Source: Catenulispora pinistramenti
GTDB lineage: Bacteria; Actinomycetota; Actinomycetes; Streptomycetales; Catenulisporaceae
Direction of reading: 5' to 3'
Length of the DNA stretch: 64,000 nt
Assembly (NCBI RefSeq): GCF_018274385.1
Contig: NZ_JAAFYZ010000009.1
Coordinates: 1 to 64,000 of the forward strand
The notes under the pieces are model-generated. The model searched no databases. It saw only the letters and a list, made by a program, of their open reading frames with translations, and was not told where the DNA came from. Of the stretch, positions 1 to 8,762 are shown in pieces. The stretch's first letter is position 1. Each line of letters opens with the position of its first letter. A program made the translations under genes and the position numbers.

Positions 1-97
1 GATCGGCCAGCGCCTGCTGGCCATGGCCGCCGCGATCTGGCACAACACCAAGACCGGCGCGGCAAGCAAGCGATCATTGATCGCCTACGACCACTGA
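1..97 (+). mobile_element. C-terminal end of an IS982-like transposase (partial)
   Basis: The first 97 bases encode 31 residues ending in KRSLIAYDH before a TGA at 95-97. The upstream part lies outside the window. The ending, with RLLAMAAAIWHN followed by RSLIAYDH, resembles the conserved C-terminus of IS982-type transposases of actinomycetes. This is recognition of a pattern, not a search result. No terminal inverted repeat can be paired because the left end is missing. The neighbouring short ORF may be debris of the insertion. Confidence 0.55.
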
Positions 98-210
98 CCA
101 GCCAAGCGATCGGACTCAATCATCTAGTAGTCGCCTGTAGTCGCTATTTTGAGTGAATCCGACCGCTGCCTCACGCTTGAGGCGGCGGTCGGAGCCTTTC
201 ACGGCTGTCC

Positions 211-549
211 GTGACCTTGATGCACGCTCCGGAGACGAGTTCAGAGCGCGCGCGGCGCTATTGCCTGTCGTCGCTGCTTCGGCGGGTCGCAGAACTGGGA
301 GTCGACCACGTCGTCTTCGGGTCCCGGCGCTCGGAGGACCACAAGGACATGTGGGTCATCGCTGCCTGGCGGCGGGCCAAGCGCCCGGAGGCCTTCGTCC
401 GGGTCGACTTCGTGTGGTCCGTCGCGGAGCCCGCCCTGTGGTTGGCGGATGTGGTGGCCGGCGCGTTCATGTGGTGGCTCGGCGATCAGTGTGATGAGTG
501 GCATCACCTGGACGGCAAGGCCGAGATCATCGAGATCGAGGAGCCGTAG
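211..549 (+). CDS. Hypothetical protein resembling the C-terminal part of DUF3800 proteins; possibly a truncated gene
   Basis: A 112-residue frame from a GTG, with no good ribosome site. Stops at 154 and 178 close the frame just upstream. The second half (residues about 65-90: FVWSVAEPALWLADVVAGA) resembles the end of DUF3800, an RNase H-like family of about 200-250 residues often found near mobile elements. The usual N-terminal acidic residues of the fold are absent, so this may be the surviving tail of a longer gene cut by the adjacent insertion sequence. Codon usage is GC-rich in third positions, so the frame itself was probably coding. The function is unknown. Confidence 0.45.
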   Translation: MTLMHAPETSSERARRYCLSSLLRRVAELGVDHVVFGSRRSEDHKDMWVIAAWRRAKRPEAFVRVDFVWSVAEPALWLADVVAGAFMWWLGDQCDEWHHLDGKAEIIEIEEP

Positions 550-556
550 AAAGCGC

Positions 557-598
557 GAAGCCGGGCCGCCGACGTTCTGTCAGGCCTTTCCCGGCTTC
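557..598. terminator. Hairpin after the DUF3800-like ORF
   Basis: Inverted repeat GAAGCCGGG (557-565) and CCCGGCTTC (590-598) with a 24-base loop and no U tract. It sits between the plus-strand ORF ending at 549 and the minus-strand gene ending at 694, so it could serve both as a terminator. The loop is long and the call is modest. Confidence 0.4.
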
Positions 599-693
599 AC
601 TTCCGGCCCTTCGTGGGCGCGGCTGGTTCAACTAGGCCAGCATGCCCGCTTCCGTCCCTGCGCCTCAACCCGAATCCCACCATCGGGTGAGGG

Positions 694-3159
694 CTACAGC
701 TCCCCGTGCCTGGTCATGTAGTTGTACGCGAACCAGCCGGGCAGGACCGGGAGCCAGAACGTCATCAGCCGGAACAGCAGCACGGCCGTGGTGGCCAGGA
801 CGGTGTCCAGGTGGCCGAAGGTGGTCAGGGCGCCGATCAGGGCGCCTTCGACGCCGCCGACGCCGCCGGGGGTGGGGACGATCGAGCCGGCGGCTTGGGC
901 GGTGAGGAAGACGAAGGCCACGACGGCGAAGTTGATTTTGGCTGCCCGGTCGTCGGTGGCGGCGGCCTGGATCGAGGCCCAGAGGGTGAAGCTGTAGAGC
1001 AGGGACAGCATCACGGTGCCGCCGAGGCCGGTGGCCAGTTTGATCGGGTTCTGCGCCACGTCCATCAGGCGCGGGAGGACGCCGGCTACCAGGGGGCGGA
1101 GGCGGTTCACGGCGAAGCGGCGGAGCTGGGGGATCGTCGCGATCAGCAGGACCAGCAGGGCCAGGGCCAAGATGATGGAGATCAGGGTCGCGCTGGAGGC
1201 GTGGGAGCCGCCGCCGCTGTTGTCGCCGGAGCTGCCGGCGATGACGCCGAAGATCAGGATCAGGAGCAGGTGCTGGACCAGGCCCATGATCTGCTGGGCG
1301 CCGACCGCCGTGACGGCCGCGCGGGTGGGCAGGCCGGTGCGCTGCAGGTAGCGGGTGTTGACCGCGACGCCGCCGACCGCGGCCGGCGCCACCAGGGTCA
1401 CGAAGGAGGCCGCGACCTGGGACAGGACCGTGCGGCGCCAGCGCAGCTTCTCCGGGACGAAGCCGTCCAGGGCCATCGCCGCCGCGAAGTACGTGGCGAC
1501 CGAGGCCATGGCCGCGGCGCCGGTCCACCACCAGTTCACCGCGGTGAGGCTGGACCACGAGTAGTTCGACGCCAGCAGCAGGTACGACGCCAGCGCCGCG
1601 CCGCCGACCGCGAACAGCGTGCGGGGGCTGAACCTCTCCAGCTTCACCGGCTCCGGCTCCACCGAGGGATGGAGCGCCTGAACCGCTTCCTGGATGTTGC
1701 TCAGCAGCCCCTTCGACTTCTTCAGCGCGGTGCGCGTGGTGCGGGTCAGGATCACCGGCTGCAGCATCGGCAGCGCCGCGGCCACGTCGTCCTCGCCGAG
1801 CTCGGTCACGGCCGCCGCGACGCTGCGCTCGTAGCCGAAGTACAGGCTGGTCACCGTCAGCATCTCGGCGGTGTCCAGGCGCCGGGACAGGGTGCCGGCG
1901 GCGATCTCGCCGAGCCGCAGGTCGGTGAGCCAGGCCCCGCCCTCGTCGTCGATCAGGAACGCGTGCGCGGACAGCCGGCGGTGGGCCAGCTGGTGCTCGT
2001 GCAGGTCGGCGAGCATGGCCCAGAGCCGGCCGAGCAGTCCGTCGGTCAGCTCCTCGGGCTCCAGCTGCTCCAGCGTGCGGCCGGGGACCAGCTGGTAGGC
2101 GAGCATCCCGGTGTCCGGCCCGAGGTCGCGGACCGCCAGCAGCTGCGGGGTGGCGATGTCGGCGGCGGTGACCGCGTACGACATCAGCGCCTCCTGCTCC
2201 AGCATCCGGCGCAGCGTCAGCAGGTTGCGACGCTGGGCCGGGCCGCGCAGCCGGGCCCGCCGGTAGAGCCGGTAGACCAGGCCGGCGGCCTGCTGGTCGC
2301 GGTCCAGGACCAGGGCGTCCACGTCGCCGCGCCCGGCGGTGGCGACCACATAGCGCCGCACGTCCTCGTGGGCCGGCACCCGGCGGCACGACAGCGGGTC
2401 CAGTCCGGCGGCCGACAGCGCCTGGTGCACCGCCTCGCCGGTCGGCCGGTCGTTGATCACGCCCCGGGCCCAGCGCCAGCCGAAGGCGATCAGCCGGCCC
2501 AGCATCACGGTCTCGGCCAGGCTGATGATCGTCGCGTCGCCCTGGATCAGGGTGACCACGCCGTAGGCGATCAGCGCGATCCAGGTCGCGGTCTGGAAGT
2601 TGTGCCGGTTGGAGAACCCGATGATCGTCAGATACGCGATGACCGTGGCCAGGTAGATGTGGAACGCCGCGGTGTTGTCCGCGGCGTTGGTCGGCAGCGT
2701 CAGCGCGTCCCGGATGGCCTTGGGCGTGTGCGAGGAGGAGACCGTGGCGTTCAGCCCGACGGCGGCCAGGTAGGCCATCGCCGCGGCCAGGACGGAGTCC
2801 ACCACGCGCCGGGAGTCGCGCCGGTAGAGCCGGTCGATCGCCAGCGCGATCGGCACCACCGCCAGCAGTACCGAGGTCACCGCGAGGATCAGGCCCAGCG
2901 GGAGTTTCTGCTCGGCGGACAGCTTGGAGATGTCCGACTCGGCGCCCCGGGTGGTGCCGCCGGCGACCATCCCGATGCCGAGGAACAGGAGCATGAAGAC
3001 GAAGCTCGCGACCGCGCGCAGCAGGTCGGCCGGGCGGCGTATGCGGCGCGGCTCCGGCGGCTCGTCGATGATCGGTGCGGGCAGGGTCACGGCACGCTTC
3101 GCGGGGAGGGCGTCGTTGTCGGCGGCGGGCTTATCCTCGTTCTCGGACGCTCGGGACAT
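694..3159 (-). CDS. Large membrane protein: kinase-like domain fused to a lysylphosphatidylglycerol synthase/flippase-type transmembrane domain
   Basis: About 821 residues from the ATG at 3159, which has a GGGGGGA purine run upstream. Longer in-frame starts exist, but they would run into the divergent gene. Order: about five membrane helices in residues 40-230; a cytosolic region (about 270-470) resembling a protein or aminoglycoside kinase lobe, with LHEHQLAHRR and WLTDLRLGE in the places of the catalytic and DFG loops; then a C-terminal polytopic domain (about 520-820) of the UPF0104/LPG-synthase transmembrane family, with its VGGVAVNTRYLQRTG and TPGGVGGVEGAL motifs. The kinase lobe lacks a clear HRD aspartate (it reads HRR), so it may be inactive or bind a ligand. 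A role in lipid flipping or envelope modification is inferred from the family. No operon partner. Confidence 0.8.
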   Translation of the reverse strand: MSRASENEDKPAADNDALPAKRAVTLPAPIIDEPPEPRRIRRPADLLRAVASFVFMLLFLGIGMVAGGTTRGAESDISKLSAEQKLPLGLILAVTSVLLAVVPIALAIDRLYRRDSRRVVDSVLAAAMAYLAAVGLNATVSSSHTPKAIRDALTLPTNAADNTAAFHIYLATVIAYLTIIGFSNRHNFQTATWIALIAYGVVTLIQGDATIISLAETVMLGRLIAFGWRWARGVINDRPTGEAVHQALSAAGLDPLSCRRVPAHEDVRRYVVATAGRGDVDALVLDRDQQAAGLVYRLYRRARLRGPAQRRNLLTLRRMLEQEALMSYAVTAADIATPQLLAVRDLGPDTGMLAYQLVPGRTLEQLEPEELTDGLLGRLWAMLADLHEHQLAHRRLSAHAFLIDDEGGAWLTDLRLGEIAAGTLSRRLDTAEMLTVTSLYFGYERSVAAAVTELGEDDVAAALPMLQPVILTRTTRTALKKSKGLLSNIQEAVQALHPSVEPEPVKLERFSPRTLFAVGGAALASYLLLASNYSWSSLTAVNWWWTGAAAMASVATYFAAAMALDGFVPEKLRWRRTVLSQVAASFVTLVAPAAVGGVAVNTRYLQRTGLPTRAAVTAVGAQQIMGLVQHLLLILIFGVIAGSSGDNSGGGSHASSATLISIILALALLVLLIATIPQLRRFAVNRLRPLVAGVLPRLMDVAQNPIKLATGLGGTVMLSLLYSFTLWASIQAAATDDRAAKINFAVVAFVFLTAQAAGSIVPTPGGVGGVEGALIGALTTFGHLDTVLATTAVLLFRLMTFWLPVLPGWFAYNYMTRHGEL

Positions 3160-3415
3160 ACCCGTCCCCCCGGACCCGGCTGCGGGCAGCTCGATGACAG
3201 GCGTGGCGGCCTCGACCGGACCCGGTCGGGCCGGCGAGGCGGTGCCCGGCTCCCCTGCCACTGTCCACCTGTCTTCTGCTCTTGTTGTCGTCTTGCGCCG
3301 TTCTGGACACAAGGACGATAGTCCCTGGCGCCTCGTGAGTGCGGCGACTGTGGTTGATCGTCCCACGAGGGGGTTGCCCCCGGCGCGGCGGATTACCTCG
3401 ACAGGAGTGATGGAA

Positions 3416-3784
3416 GTGACCAAACCACCCGAACTGCCTCCCTACGTGGACCGGGTGTTCGAGCTGGTGGACCGCATCCCGCCGGGCCGGGTGATGGCCT
3501 ACGGCGACGTCGCCGAACGGCTCGGCGAGGGCGGGCCGCGGCAGGTCGGCACCGCGATGGCCAAGTACGGCGGCGGGTCCCCGTGGTGGCGGGTGGTGCG
3601 CAGCGACGGCGGCTTCCTGCCGGGACACGAGCGCCAGGCGCTGGCCAACTACCGGGAGGAAGGCACGCCGCTCAAGGCTGATGGTGGCCGGATTGATATG
3701 AACCGGGCCCGGTGGTGGCCGGGGGAGGACGAGGCCGCGGGCGGTGGCGCGATGGACGAGGTGCCGAGCGACTTCGCGGGCTAG
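3416..3784 (+). CDS. Alkyltransferase-like (ATL) protein, MGMT family without the active cysteine
   Basis: About 122 residues of the methylguanine-methyltransferase DNA-binding fold: the PPGRVMAYGDVAERLG helix-turn-helix region, then GGSPWWRVVRSDG. In true repair methyltransferases this site reads PCHR. Here it reads PWWR, which is the hallmark of ATL proteins: they bind O6-alkylguanine, flip it and mark it for nucleotide excision repair without removing the alkyl group. GTG 3416 is preferred because GGAG lies 8 bases upstream; an in-frame ATG at 3410 is too close to that site. An ATL gene next to adnAB and uvrD2 is also known in mycobacteria, so the neighbourhood looks like an old DNA-repair cluster. 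Confidence 0.85.
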   Translation: MTKPPELPPYVDRVFELVDRIPPGRVMAYGDVAERLGEGGPRQVGTAMAKYGGGSPWWRVVRSDGGFLPGHERQALANYREEGTPLKADGGRIDMNRARWWPGEDEAAGGGAMDEVPSDFAG

Positions 3785-3821
3785 TAGAGCGGTGAAACCA
3801 GCAGAAGAGGAGCGGAAGCGC

Positions 3822-4511
3822 TCAGTCCCCGTCGCCCGGCGCGACCAGCCCGGTCTCGTAGGCGACCACCACCGCCTGCGCCCGGTCCCGCAGTGTGAGC
3901 TTGGTGAAGATGTGCGCGACGTGCGTCTTCACCGTGGCCTCGGACAGCACCAGCCGCGCGGCCAGCTCGGTGTTGGACAGGCCCCGGCCCAGCAGTGCCA
4001 GGATCTCCCGCTCGCGCGGGGTCAGAGCGGCCAGATCGCGGTGGAGCGCCGGGGCCCGGGTGCCGGCCGCGGCCCCGGACCCGTCACCGGCCGGGGCCGC
4101 GAACTTCTCCACCAGGCGCCGGGTGATCGACGGCGCCAGCAGCGCGTCCCCGGTGTTTATCAGGCGCACGCTGGCGACCAGGTGCTCGGGCGTGACGTCC
4201 TTCAACAGGAAGCCGGACGCGCCGGCGGCCAGCGCCTCGTAGACGTACTCGTCGAGGTCGAAGGTGGTCAGCATCAGGATCCGGATCCGCGGATCGGCGG
4301 CCAGGATCCGGCGGGCCGCCGCCAGCCCGTCGAGGTTCGGCATCCGGATGTCCATCAGCACGACCTCGGGCTTCAGCGCGGCGGCCGCTTCGACCGCCTC
4401 CAGCCCGTCGGCGGCCTCGCCGGCGACCTCGATGCCGTTGGCGGTCAGGATCAGGCGGAAGCCGGTGCGGACCAGGGCCTGGTCGTCGGCTATCAGGACT
4501 CGGGGGTTCAT
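3822..4511 (-). CDS. NarL/FixJ-family response regulator
   Basis: 229 residues. The N-terminal receiver domain shows the phosphoacceptor Asp in VLMDIRMP (about residue 55), the acidic pair in LIADDQALVR, and the switch Lys in LLKDVT (about 105). The C-terminal LuxR-type helix-turn-helix (about 165-225) shows LTPREREILALLGRGLSN and LSEATVKTHVAHIFTKL. Its ATG overlaps the stop of the upstream histidine kinase gene by 4 bases, so the two are translationally coupled. It probably controls the divergent ATPase/FtsX permease genes, as is common for this arrangement; that is inferred from position. Confidence 0.93.
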   Translation of the reverse strand: MNPRVLIADDQALVRTGFRLILTANGIEVAGEAADGLEAVEAAAALKPEVVLMDIRMPNLDGLAAARRILAADPRIRILMLTTFDLDEYVYEALAAGASGFLLKDVTPEHLVASVRLINTGDALLAPSITRRLVEKFAAPAGDGSGAAAGTRAPALHRDLAALTPREREILALLGRGLSNTELAARLVLSEATVKTHVAHIFTKLTLRDRAQAVVVAYETGLVAPGDGD

Positions 4512-5443
4512 GGTGCGTCCAAAGGTATCTTCGCGCGGACCCGGAAGCCGCCGCCGAGGCGCCGCCGGGCGTCCAGATCGCCGCCGTAGACCGCGACCCG
4601 CTCCTTCAGGCCGAGCAGACCGCGGCCGGTGCCCAACTGCTCGCCGCGAGCCGGGCTGTCGGCGCCGGACGCGGCGGGGGTGCCGGCCGTGCCTGGTGCG
4701 TGGGCCGCACCGGACTCGCCCCGGCCGAGCCCGGTCAGCGAGCCGCTGCCGGTGGTCAGTATCTCGATCCGCAGATAGCGGTCGTCGTAGCGGACGGTCA
4801 GCTCGGCGTTCGAGCCGCCGTGCTTGAGCGCGTTGGTCAGCGCCTCCTGCACGACCCGGTACGCGGTCGAGTCGATGCCGCCGGGCAGCGCTCGCGGCTC
4901 GCCGGAGATCCGCACGTCCACCGGCAGCCCGGCGAAGGCGATCTTGTCGACGAGCGCTGAGAGCCGGGCCAGGGTCGGCTGCGGGGCCAGGGCGGGCCCG
5001 GCTTCGTCGCGGCCGTCCGCGGCCGGGGCCAGGACGCCGAGCAGATGCCGCAACTCCGTCATGGTCTCGCGGCCCGCGCTCTCCACGGCCATCAACGCGT
5101 CCCCTGCGATGTCCGACGCGCCGGGTTCCTCAGCCATCCCGTCAGGCGCCGCGTCAGCCGCCGCGTTCGGTGCCGGGGCGGCCGCCAGCACCTGCCGGGC
5201 CGCCCCGGCCTGAATCAGCATCATGCTCACGTTGTGGCTGACGATGTCGTGCAGCTCCCGCGCGATCCGGGCCCGCTCGGCGTCCACCGCTTGCTGCGCG
5301 GCGCTCTCCCGCTCGCGCTCCAGCAGCCAGCCGCGTTCCCCGATGGCGCTGGTGTACCGGGCTTGCTCCCGCCTCAGCCGCACGGCCAGCCAGGCCGCCG
5401 TCGCGCACGCCGCCAGCAGTGCCCCCACCAGCACCCACACCAT
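4508..5443 (-). CDS. DesK-type sensor histidine kinase
   Basis: About 311 residues from ATG 5443, which follows a GGGGA run; a start at 5527 would abut the divergent gene and is less likely. One N-terminal membrane helix (VWVLVGALLAACATAAWLAV) is followed by a HisKA_3 dimerisation region with the phospho-accepting His in IARELHDIVSHNVSMM. A GHKL ATPase domain shows the N box in EALTNALKHGGS and a G box in GRGLLGLKERVAVYGG. The extracellular sensor is almost absent, so it probably senses within the membrane or through the neighbouring transporter. Pairs with the response regulator directly downstream. Confidence 0.92.
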   Translation of the reverse strand: MVWVLVGALLAACATAAWLAVRLRREQARYTSAIGERGWLLERERESAAQQAVDAERARIARELHDIVSHNVSMMLIQAGAARQVLAAAPAPNAAADAAPDGMAEEPGASDIAGDALMAVESAGRETMTELRHLLGVLAPAADGRDEAGPALAPQPTLARLSALVDKIAFAGLPVDVRISGEPRALPGGIDSTAYRVVQEALTNALKHGGSNAELTVRYDDRYLRIEILTTGSGSLTGLGRGESGAAHAPGTAGTPAASGADSPARGEQLGTGRGLLGLKERVAVYGGDLDARRRLGGGFRVRAKIPLDAP

Positions 5444-5527
5444 GACTACATCCCCAGGATGAGAGGCCCGGACGATTACCACCACGGACCGATCCGCCGC
5501 GGTGCGCCCCCACCATACGTTGATCAC

Positions 5528-6301
5528 ATGACCGCTACCGCCAACGAGCCGACCGAGCCCGCGGAGCCCACCGGGGCCGTCGGACCGGCCGGGACCGCCG
5601 AGAGCTCAGACCCCGCCGGGCCGATCGTCCGCCTCGACGACGTCCGCAAGGACTTCGCCGACACCGCCGCCCTCGACGGCGTGACCCTGCACATCCGCCA
5701 GGGCGAGGCGGTCGCCGTCATGGGCCCGTCCGGCTGCGGCAAGTCCACGCTGCTGAACCTGGTGGCCGGCCTGGACCGGCCCAGCTCCGGGCAGGTCGTC
5801 GTGCACGGCGAGGACCTGGGCGGGCTCAACGAGACCGGGCTGGCCCTGTTCCGCCGCCGCCGGATCGGGATGATCTTCCAGTTCTTCAACCTGATCGACG
5901 ACCTGCCGGCGCTGGACAACGTCGCGCTGGCCGCGCAGCTCTCCGGGGTCCCGGCCGGGCAGGCCCGGCGGCGCGCGCTGGAACTGCTCGGCGAGCTGGG
6001 CATCGCCGACCGGAAGAACATCTACCCGGCGCAGCTCTCCGGCGGCGAGCGCCAGCGGGTCGCGGTGGCCCGGGCCCTGATGAACCGGCCGGCCCTGCTG
6101 CTGGCCGACGAGCCGACCGGCGCGCTGGACAGCCGCTCCGGCGAGCAGGTGATGGACCTGCTGATCGACCTGAACCAGCTCGGGCAGACCCTGCTGATGG
6201 TGACCCACGACCCGCGCCTGGCCGCGCGTTGCGCCAGCCGCCTGGTCGAGATCGCGGACGGCCGGATCGTGGCCGAGCGCGCGCTGGAGCGGACCGCGTG
6301 A
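5528..6301 (+). CDS. ABC transporter ATP-binding protein (MacB/LolD-like)
   Basis: 257 residues. Walker A GPSGCGKST, signature LSGGERQRVAVARAL, Walker B LLLADEPTGALD and the H-loop in MVTHDPRLAARC are all intact. The Q-loop reads FQFFNLIDDLPALDNV, typical of ATPases that drive FtsX-type permeases. It sits divergent from the two-component pair and overlaps the permease gene by 4 bases (GTGA), so the two form one complex. The family exports or extracts lipophilic peptides, antibiotics or lipoproteins. The actual substrate cannot be read from sequence. Confidence 0.93.
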   Translation: MTATANEPTEPAEPTGAVGPAGTAESSDPAGPIVRLDDVRKDFADTAALDGVTLHIRQGEAVAVMGPSGCGKSTLLNLVAGLDRPSSGQVVVHGEDLGGLNETGLALFRRRRIGMIFQFFNLIDDLPALDNVALAAQLSGVPAGQARRRALELLGELGIADRKNIYPAQLSGGERQRVAVARALMNRPALLLADEPTGALDSRSGEQVMDLLIDLNQLGQTLLMVTHDPRLAARCASRLVEIADGRIVAERALERTA

Positions 6302-8619
6302 GCGCCGTGCGAATCACCAAGGGACCGGTCTGGCGGGCCTCGCGCGCCGCCGTGAAGCGCCGCAAGGTGCAGACCTTCGTCATCGGGCTCGTGGTCGCGC
6401 TGTCCGCGATGAGCGCGGTGCTCGGCCTGGGGCTGTTGCAGGCCTCGACCGGGCCGTTCGAGCAGGCCTTCGGGCAGCAGAACGGCGCCCACGCCGTGGC
6501 CGATCTCGACGCCGCCAAGGCGACCGGGCAACAGCTCGCGGCCACCGCCCGCGCCGCCGGGGTCACCGGCGCCACCGGTCCGTTCCAGGCGGCGCAGGTC
6601 AGCCTGAATCTGGGTCCGGAGGTAGGCGGCCTGATGCAGATGACGGTCGTGGGCCGTCCGCGGCCCCGGCCCGGCGACGTGGACCGGGTCCAGCTGTGGC
6701 AGGGCCGCTGGCCCAGCGCGCCGGGGGAGATCGTGCTGGACCAGCCGATCGGCCAGACACTGCCGGCGCCGCCGGGGCAGACCGTCGCGACCGTCTCCGG
6801 CCCGGGCCTGCCGGCCTTGACCGTCGTCGGCTACGCCTTCTCGGTCTCGGACACGGCCGACGCCTGGGTCGTGCCGAGCCAGATGGCGGCATTGCACCCG
6901 GACCACCTGCAGATGCTCTACCGGTTCGCGAAGTCCGGTACCGACGCCGAGGTCAAGGCCGAACTGACCCGCGCGACCGCGGGACTGCCGGCCGGGACCC
7001 TCGTCGGCTACCAGTCCTGGCGCACCACTCGCGCCGAGATGCTGGCCAAGCTGGAGAGCCTGCTGCCGATGCTGATCGCGTTCGGCGTGCTCGCGGTGTC
7101 GGTCGCGGTGCTGATCGTGCTGAACGTGGTCAGCGGGGCCGTGGTCTCCGGATACAAGGACATCGGGGTCTACAAGACCATCGGCTTCACTCCGCGCCAG
7201 GTGGTCCGGGTCTACGTGGCGACCATGGCGGTGCCCGCGGTCGTCGGGACCGTGATCGGGCTGCCGATCGGGGTGATCGTCGGCGAGCCGCTGATGAACA
7301 AGGCGTTCAACGCACTCGGCGGGCAGCGGCAGATCAGCCCGCTGGTCATGGTCGGGTGCCTGATCGGGGTGCCGCTGGTGGTCGCCCTGGCCGCCTACAT
7401 CCCGGCCCGGCGTGCGGCGGGGATGTCGGCGATCGCCGCGATCTCGGCCGGTTCGGCGCCCAAGCGCGGCCGGGGCCTGAAGGTGCAGCGCAAGCTGGCC
7501 GGCTCACGGCTGCCGCGCTCGGTGAGCATGGGGCTGGGGCTGCCGTTCGCCCGGCCCGCTCGCAGCGCCCTGACCTTCGCGGCGGTGCTGCTCGGCGTGA
7601 CCACCGTGGTCTTCGCCAACGGCCTGGCCCGCACTATGACCGACACCAGCGCGGCCTCGGACCGGGTCGGAGCCGTGGCGGTCGATGTCGGATACGACAC
7701 GAGTCAGGGAGCGTCCGCGCCGGGGGACGCGATCGGGAAGGCCATCAGGGGCGTTCCCGGCGTGGACGGAGTGGCGTCCCAGACCGGCGACATGGTCGGT
7801 GTGGCGGGGATGACCACGGAGGTCAACATCCAGTACTACGGCGGCGACTCGGCGCTGATGGGCTTCACCATGGTCAAGGGCCACTGGCTGGCCGGCCCGG
7901 ACCAGATCGTGGTGCCGGCGCGGTTCCTGAACCGGCACCACGTGTCCCTGGGCCAGGTCCTGATCGTCGAGCTGAACGGCCGCAGTGCCACGGCGGTGGT
8001 CGTCGGCGAGACCATCACCGGCGGCGACAGCATGTTCTATGCCGACTGGAGCACCCTGCAGCAGCTCTCGCCGGGCCGCCAGGCCGACCGCTTCGAGGTC
8101 CACGCGGCGGCCGGTGCGGACCGGCAGGCGCTGGCGGCCAGACTGCGGGCGCTGGCCCCCGGCTGGAACGTCGGCGTCCACAGCACCAAGGACCCGAACG
8201 CCGAGCTGAAGGTGTTCTCCGCGGTCATCACCATCGTGCTCAGCCTGGTCGCGGCGCTCGGCGTGTTCAACACCGTCTTGCTCAACACCCGTGAGCGGCG
8301 CCGCGACCTGGGCATGCTGAAGTCGGTGGGCATGACCCCGCGTCAGGTGGTGGCGATGGTCATGACCTCGATGGGCCTGCTCGGCCTGCTCGGCGGGATC
8401 GTCGGCCTGCCGCTGGGCTACGGCCTGCACGCGCTGATCGTCTCGATGATCGAACGCACCCAGGGCCTGGACCTCGCGCCGAGCATGGTGCACGTCTACA
8501 CCCTGCCGCTACTGGCCTGGATGTTCCTGGCCGGCGTCGGGATCGCGGTGCTCGGGGCGCTGGTGCCGGCCCGGTCCGCGGCGAGGTTCTCGATCTCTGA
8601 AGTACTGCGCAGCGAATAG
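6298..8619 (+). CDS. FtsX-family ABC transporter permease
   Basis: About 773 residues from a GTG that overlaps the ATPase stop. The layout is classic: one N-terminal helix, a long extracellular domain, three helices with a first FtsX domain (about 255-400), a linker with a further helix (about 410-440), a second extracellular domain, and a final FtsX domain with three helices (about 640-770). NTVLLNTRERRRDLGMLKSVGMTPRQV is the typical FtsX coupling segment and appears twice, the first time as SGYKDIGVYKTIGFTPRQV. Works with the ATPase upstream; a terminator follows. Confidence 0.92.
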   Translation: MSAVRITKGPVWRASRAAVKRRKVQTFVIGLVVALSAMSAVLGLGLLQASTGPFEQAFGQQNGAHAVADLDAAKATGQQLAATARAAGVTGATGPFQAAQVSLNLGPEVGGLMQMTVVGRPRPRPGDVDRVQLWQGRWPSAPGEIVLDQPIGQTLPAPPGQTVATVSGPGLPALTVVGYAFSVSDTADAWVVPSQMAALHPDHLQMLYRFAKSGTDAEVKAELTRATAGLPAGTLVGYQSWRTTRAEMLAKLESLLPMLIAFGVLAVSVAVLIVLNVVSGAVVSGYKDIGVYKTIGFTPRQVVRVYVATMAVPAVVGTVIGLPIGVIVGEPLMNKAFNALGGQRQISPLVMVGCLIGVPLVVALAAYIPARRAAGMSAIAAISAGSAPKRGRGLKVQRKLAGSRLPRSVSMGLGLPFARPARSALTFAAVLLGVTTVVFANGLARTMTDTSAASDRVGAVAVDVGYDTSQGASAPGDAIGKAIRGVPGVDGVASQTGDMVGVAGMTTEVNIQYYGGDSALMGFTMVKGHWLAGPDQIVVPARFLNRHHVSLGQVLIVELNGRSATAVVVGETITGGDSMFYADWSTLQQLSPGRQADRFEVHAAAGADRQALAARLRALAPGWNVGVHSTKDPNAELKVFSAVITIVLSLVAALGVFNTVLLNTRERRRDLGMLKSVGMTPRQVVAMVMTSMGLLGLLGGIVGLPLGYGLHALIVSMIERTQGLDLAPSMVHVYTLPLLAWMFLAGVGIAVLGALVPARSAARFSISEVLRSE

Positions 8620-8640
8620 CGACGCGCACCTTTAGTGAGG

Positions 8641-8672
8641 AAGGGCCTGCGGGGGGCACCCCGCGGGCCCTT
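8641..8672 (+). terminator. Strong hairpin after the FtsX permease gene
   Basis: 14-bp arms at 8641-8654 (AAGGGCCTGCGGGG) and 8659-8672, with one T-G wobble and a 4-base loop (GGCA). No U tract follows, as is usual in actinomycetes. It ends the ATPase/permease transcript before adnA. Confidence 0.75.
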
Positions 8673-8762
8673 CGCGCGCTCTGGCATGATCGGCGCGCGG
8701 GCGTGATCCATTGCCGAATGGGGCGTGACGGTCGGTGGTCTGTGTTGTCATAGAGGACCGTG

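Noticed and set aside
706-3321. 871-codon plus-strand frame opposite the flippase-like gene
   Set aside because: Gly/Asp/Gln/Arg low complexity without domains; the minus-strand frame shows helices and family motifs.
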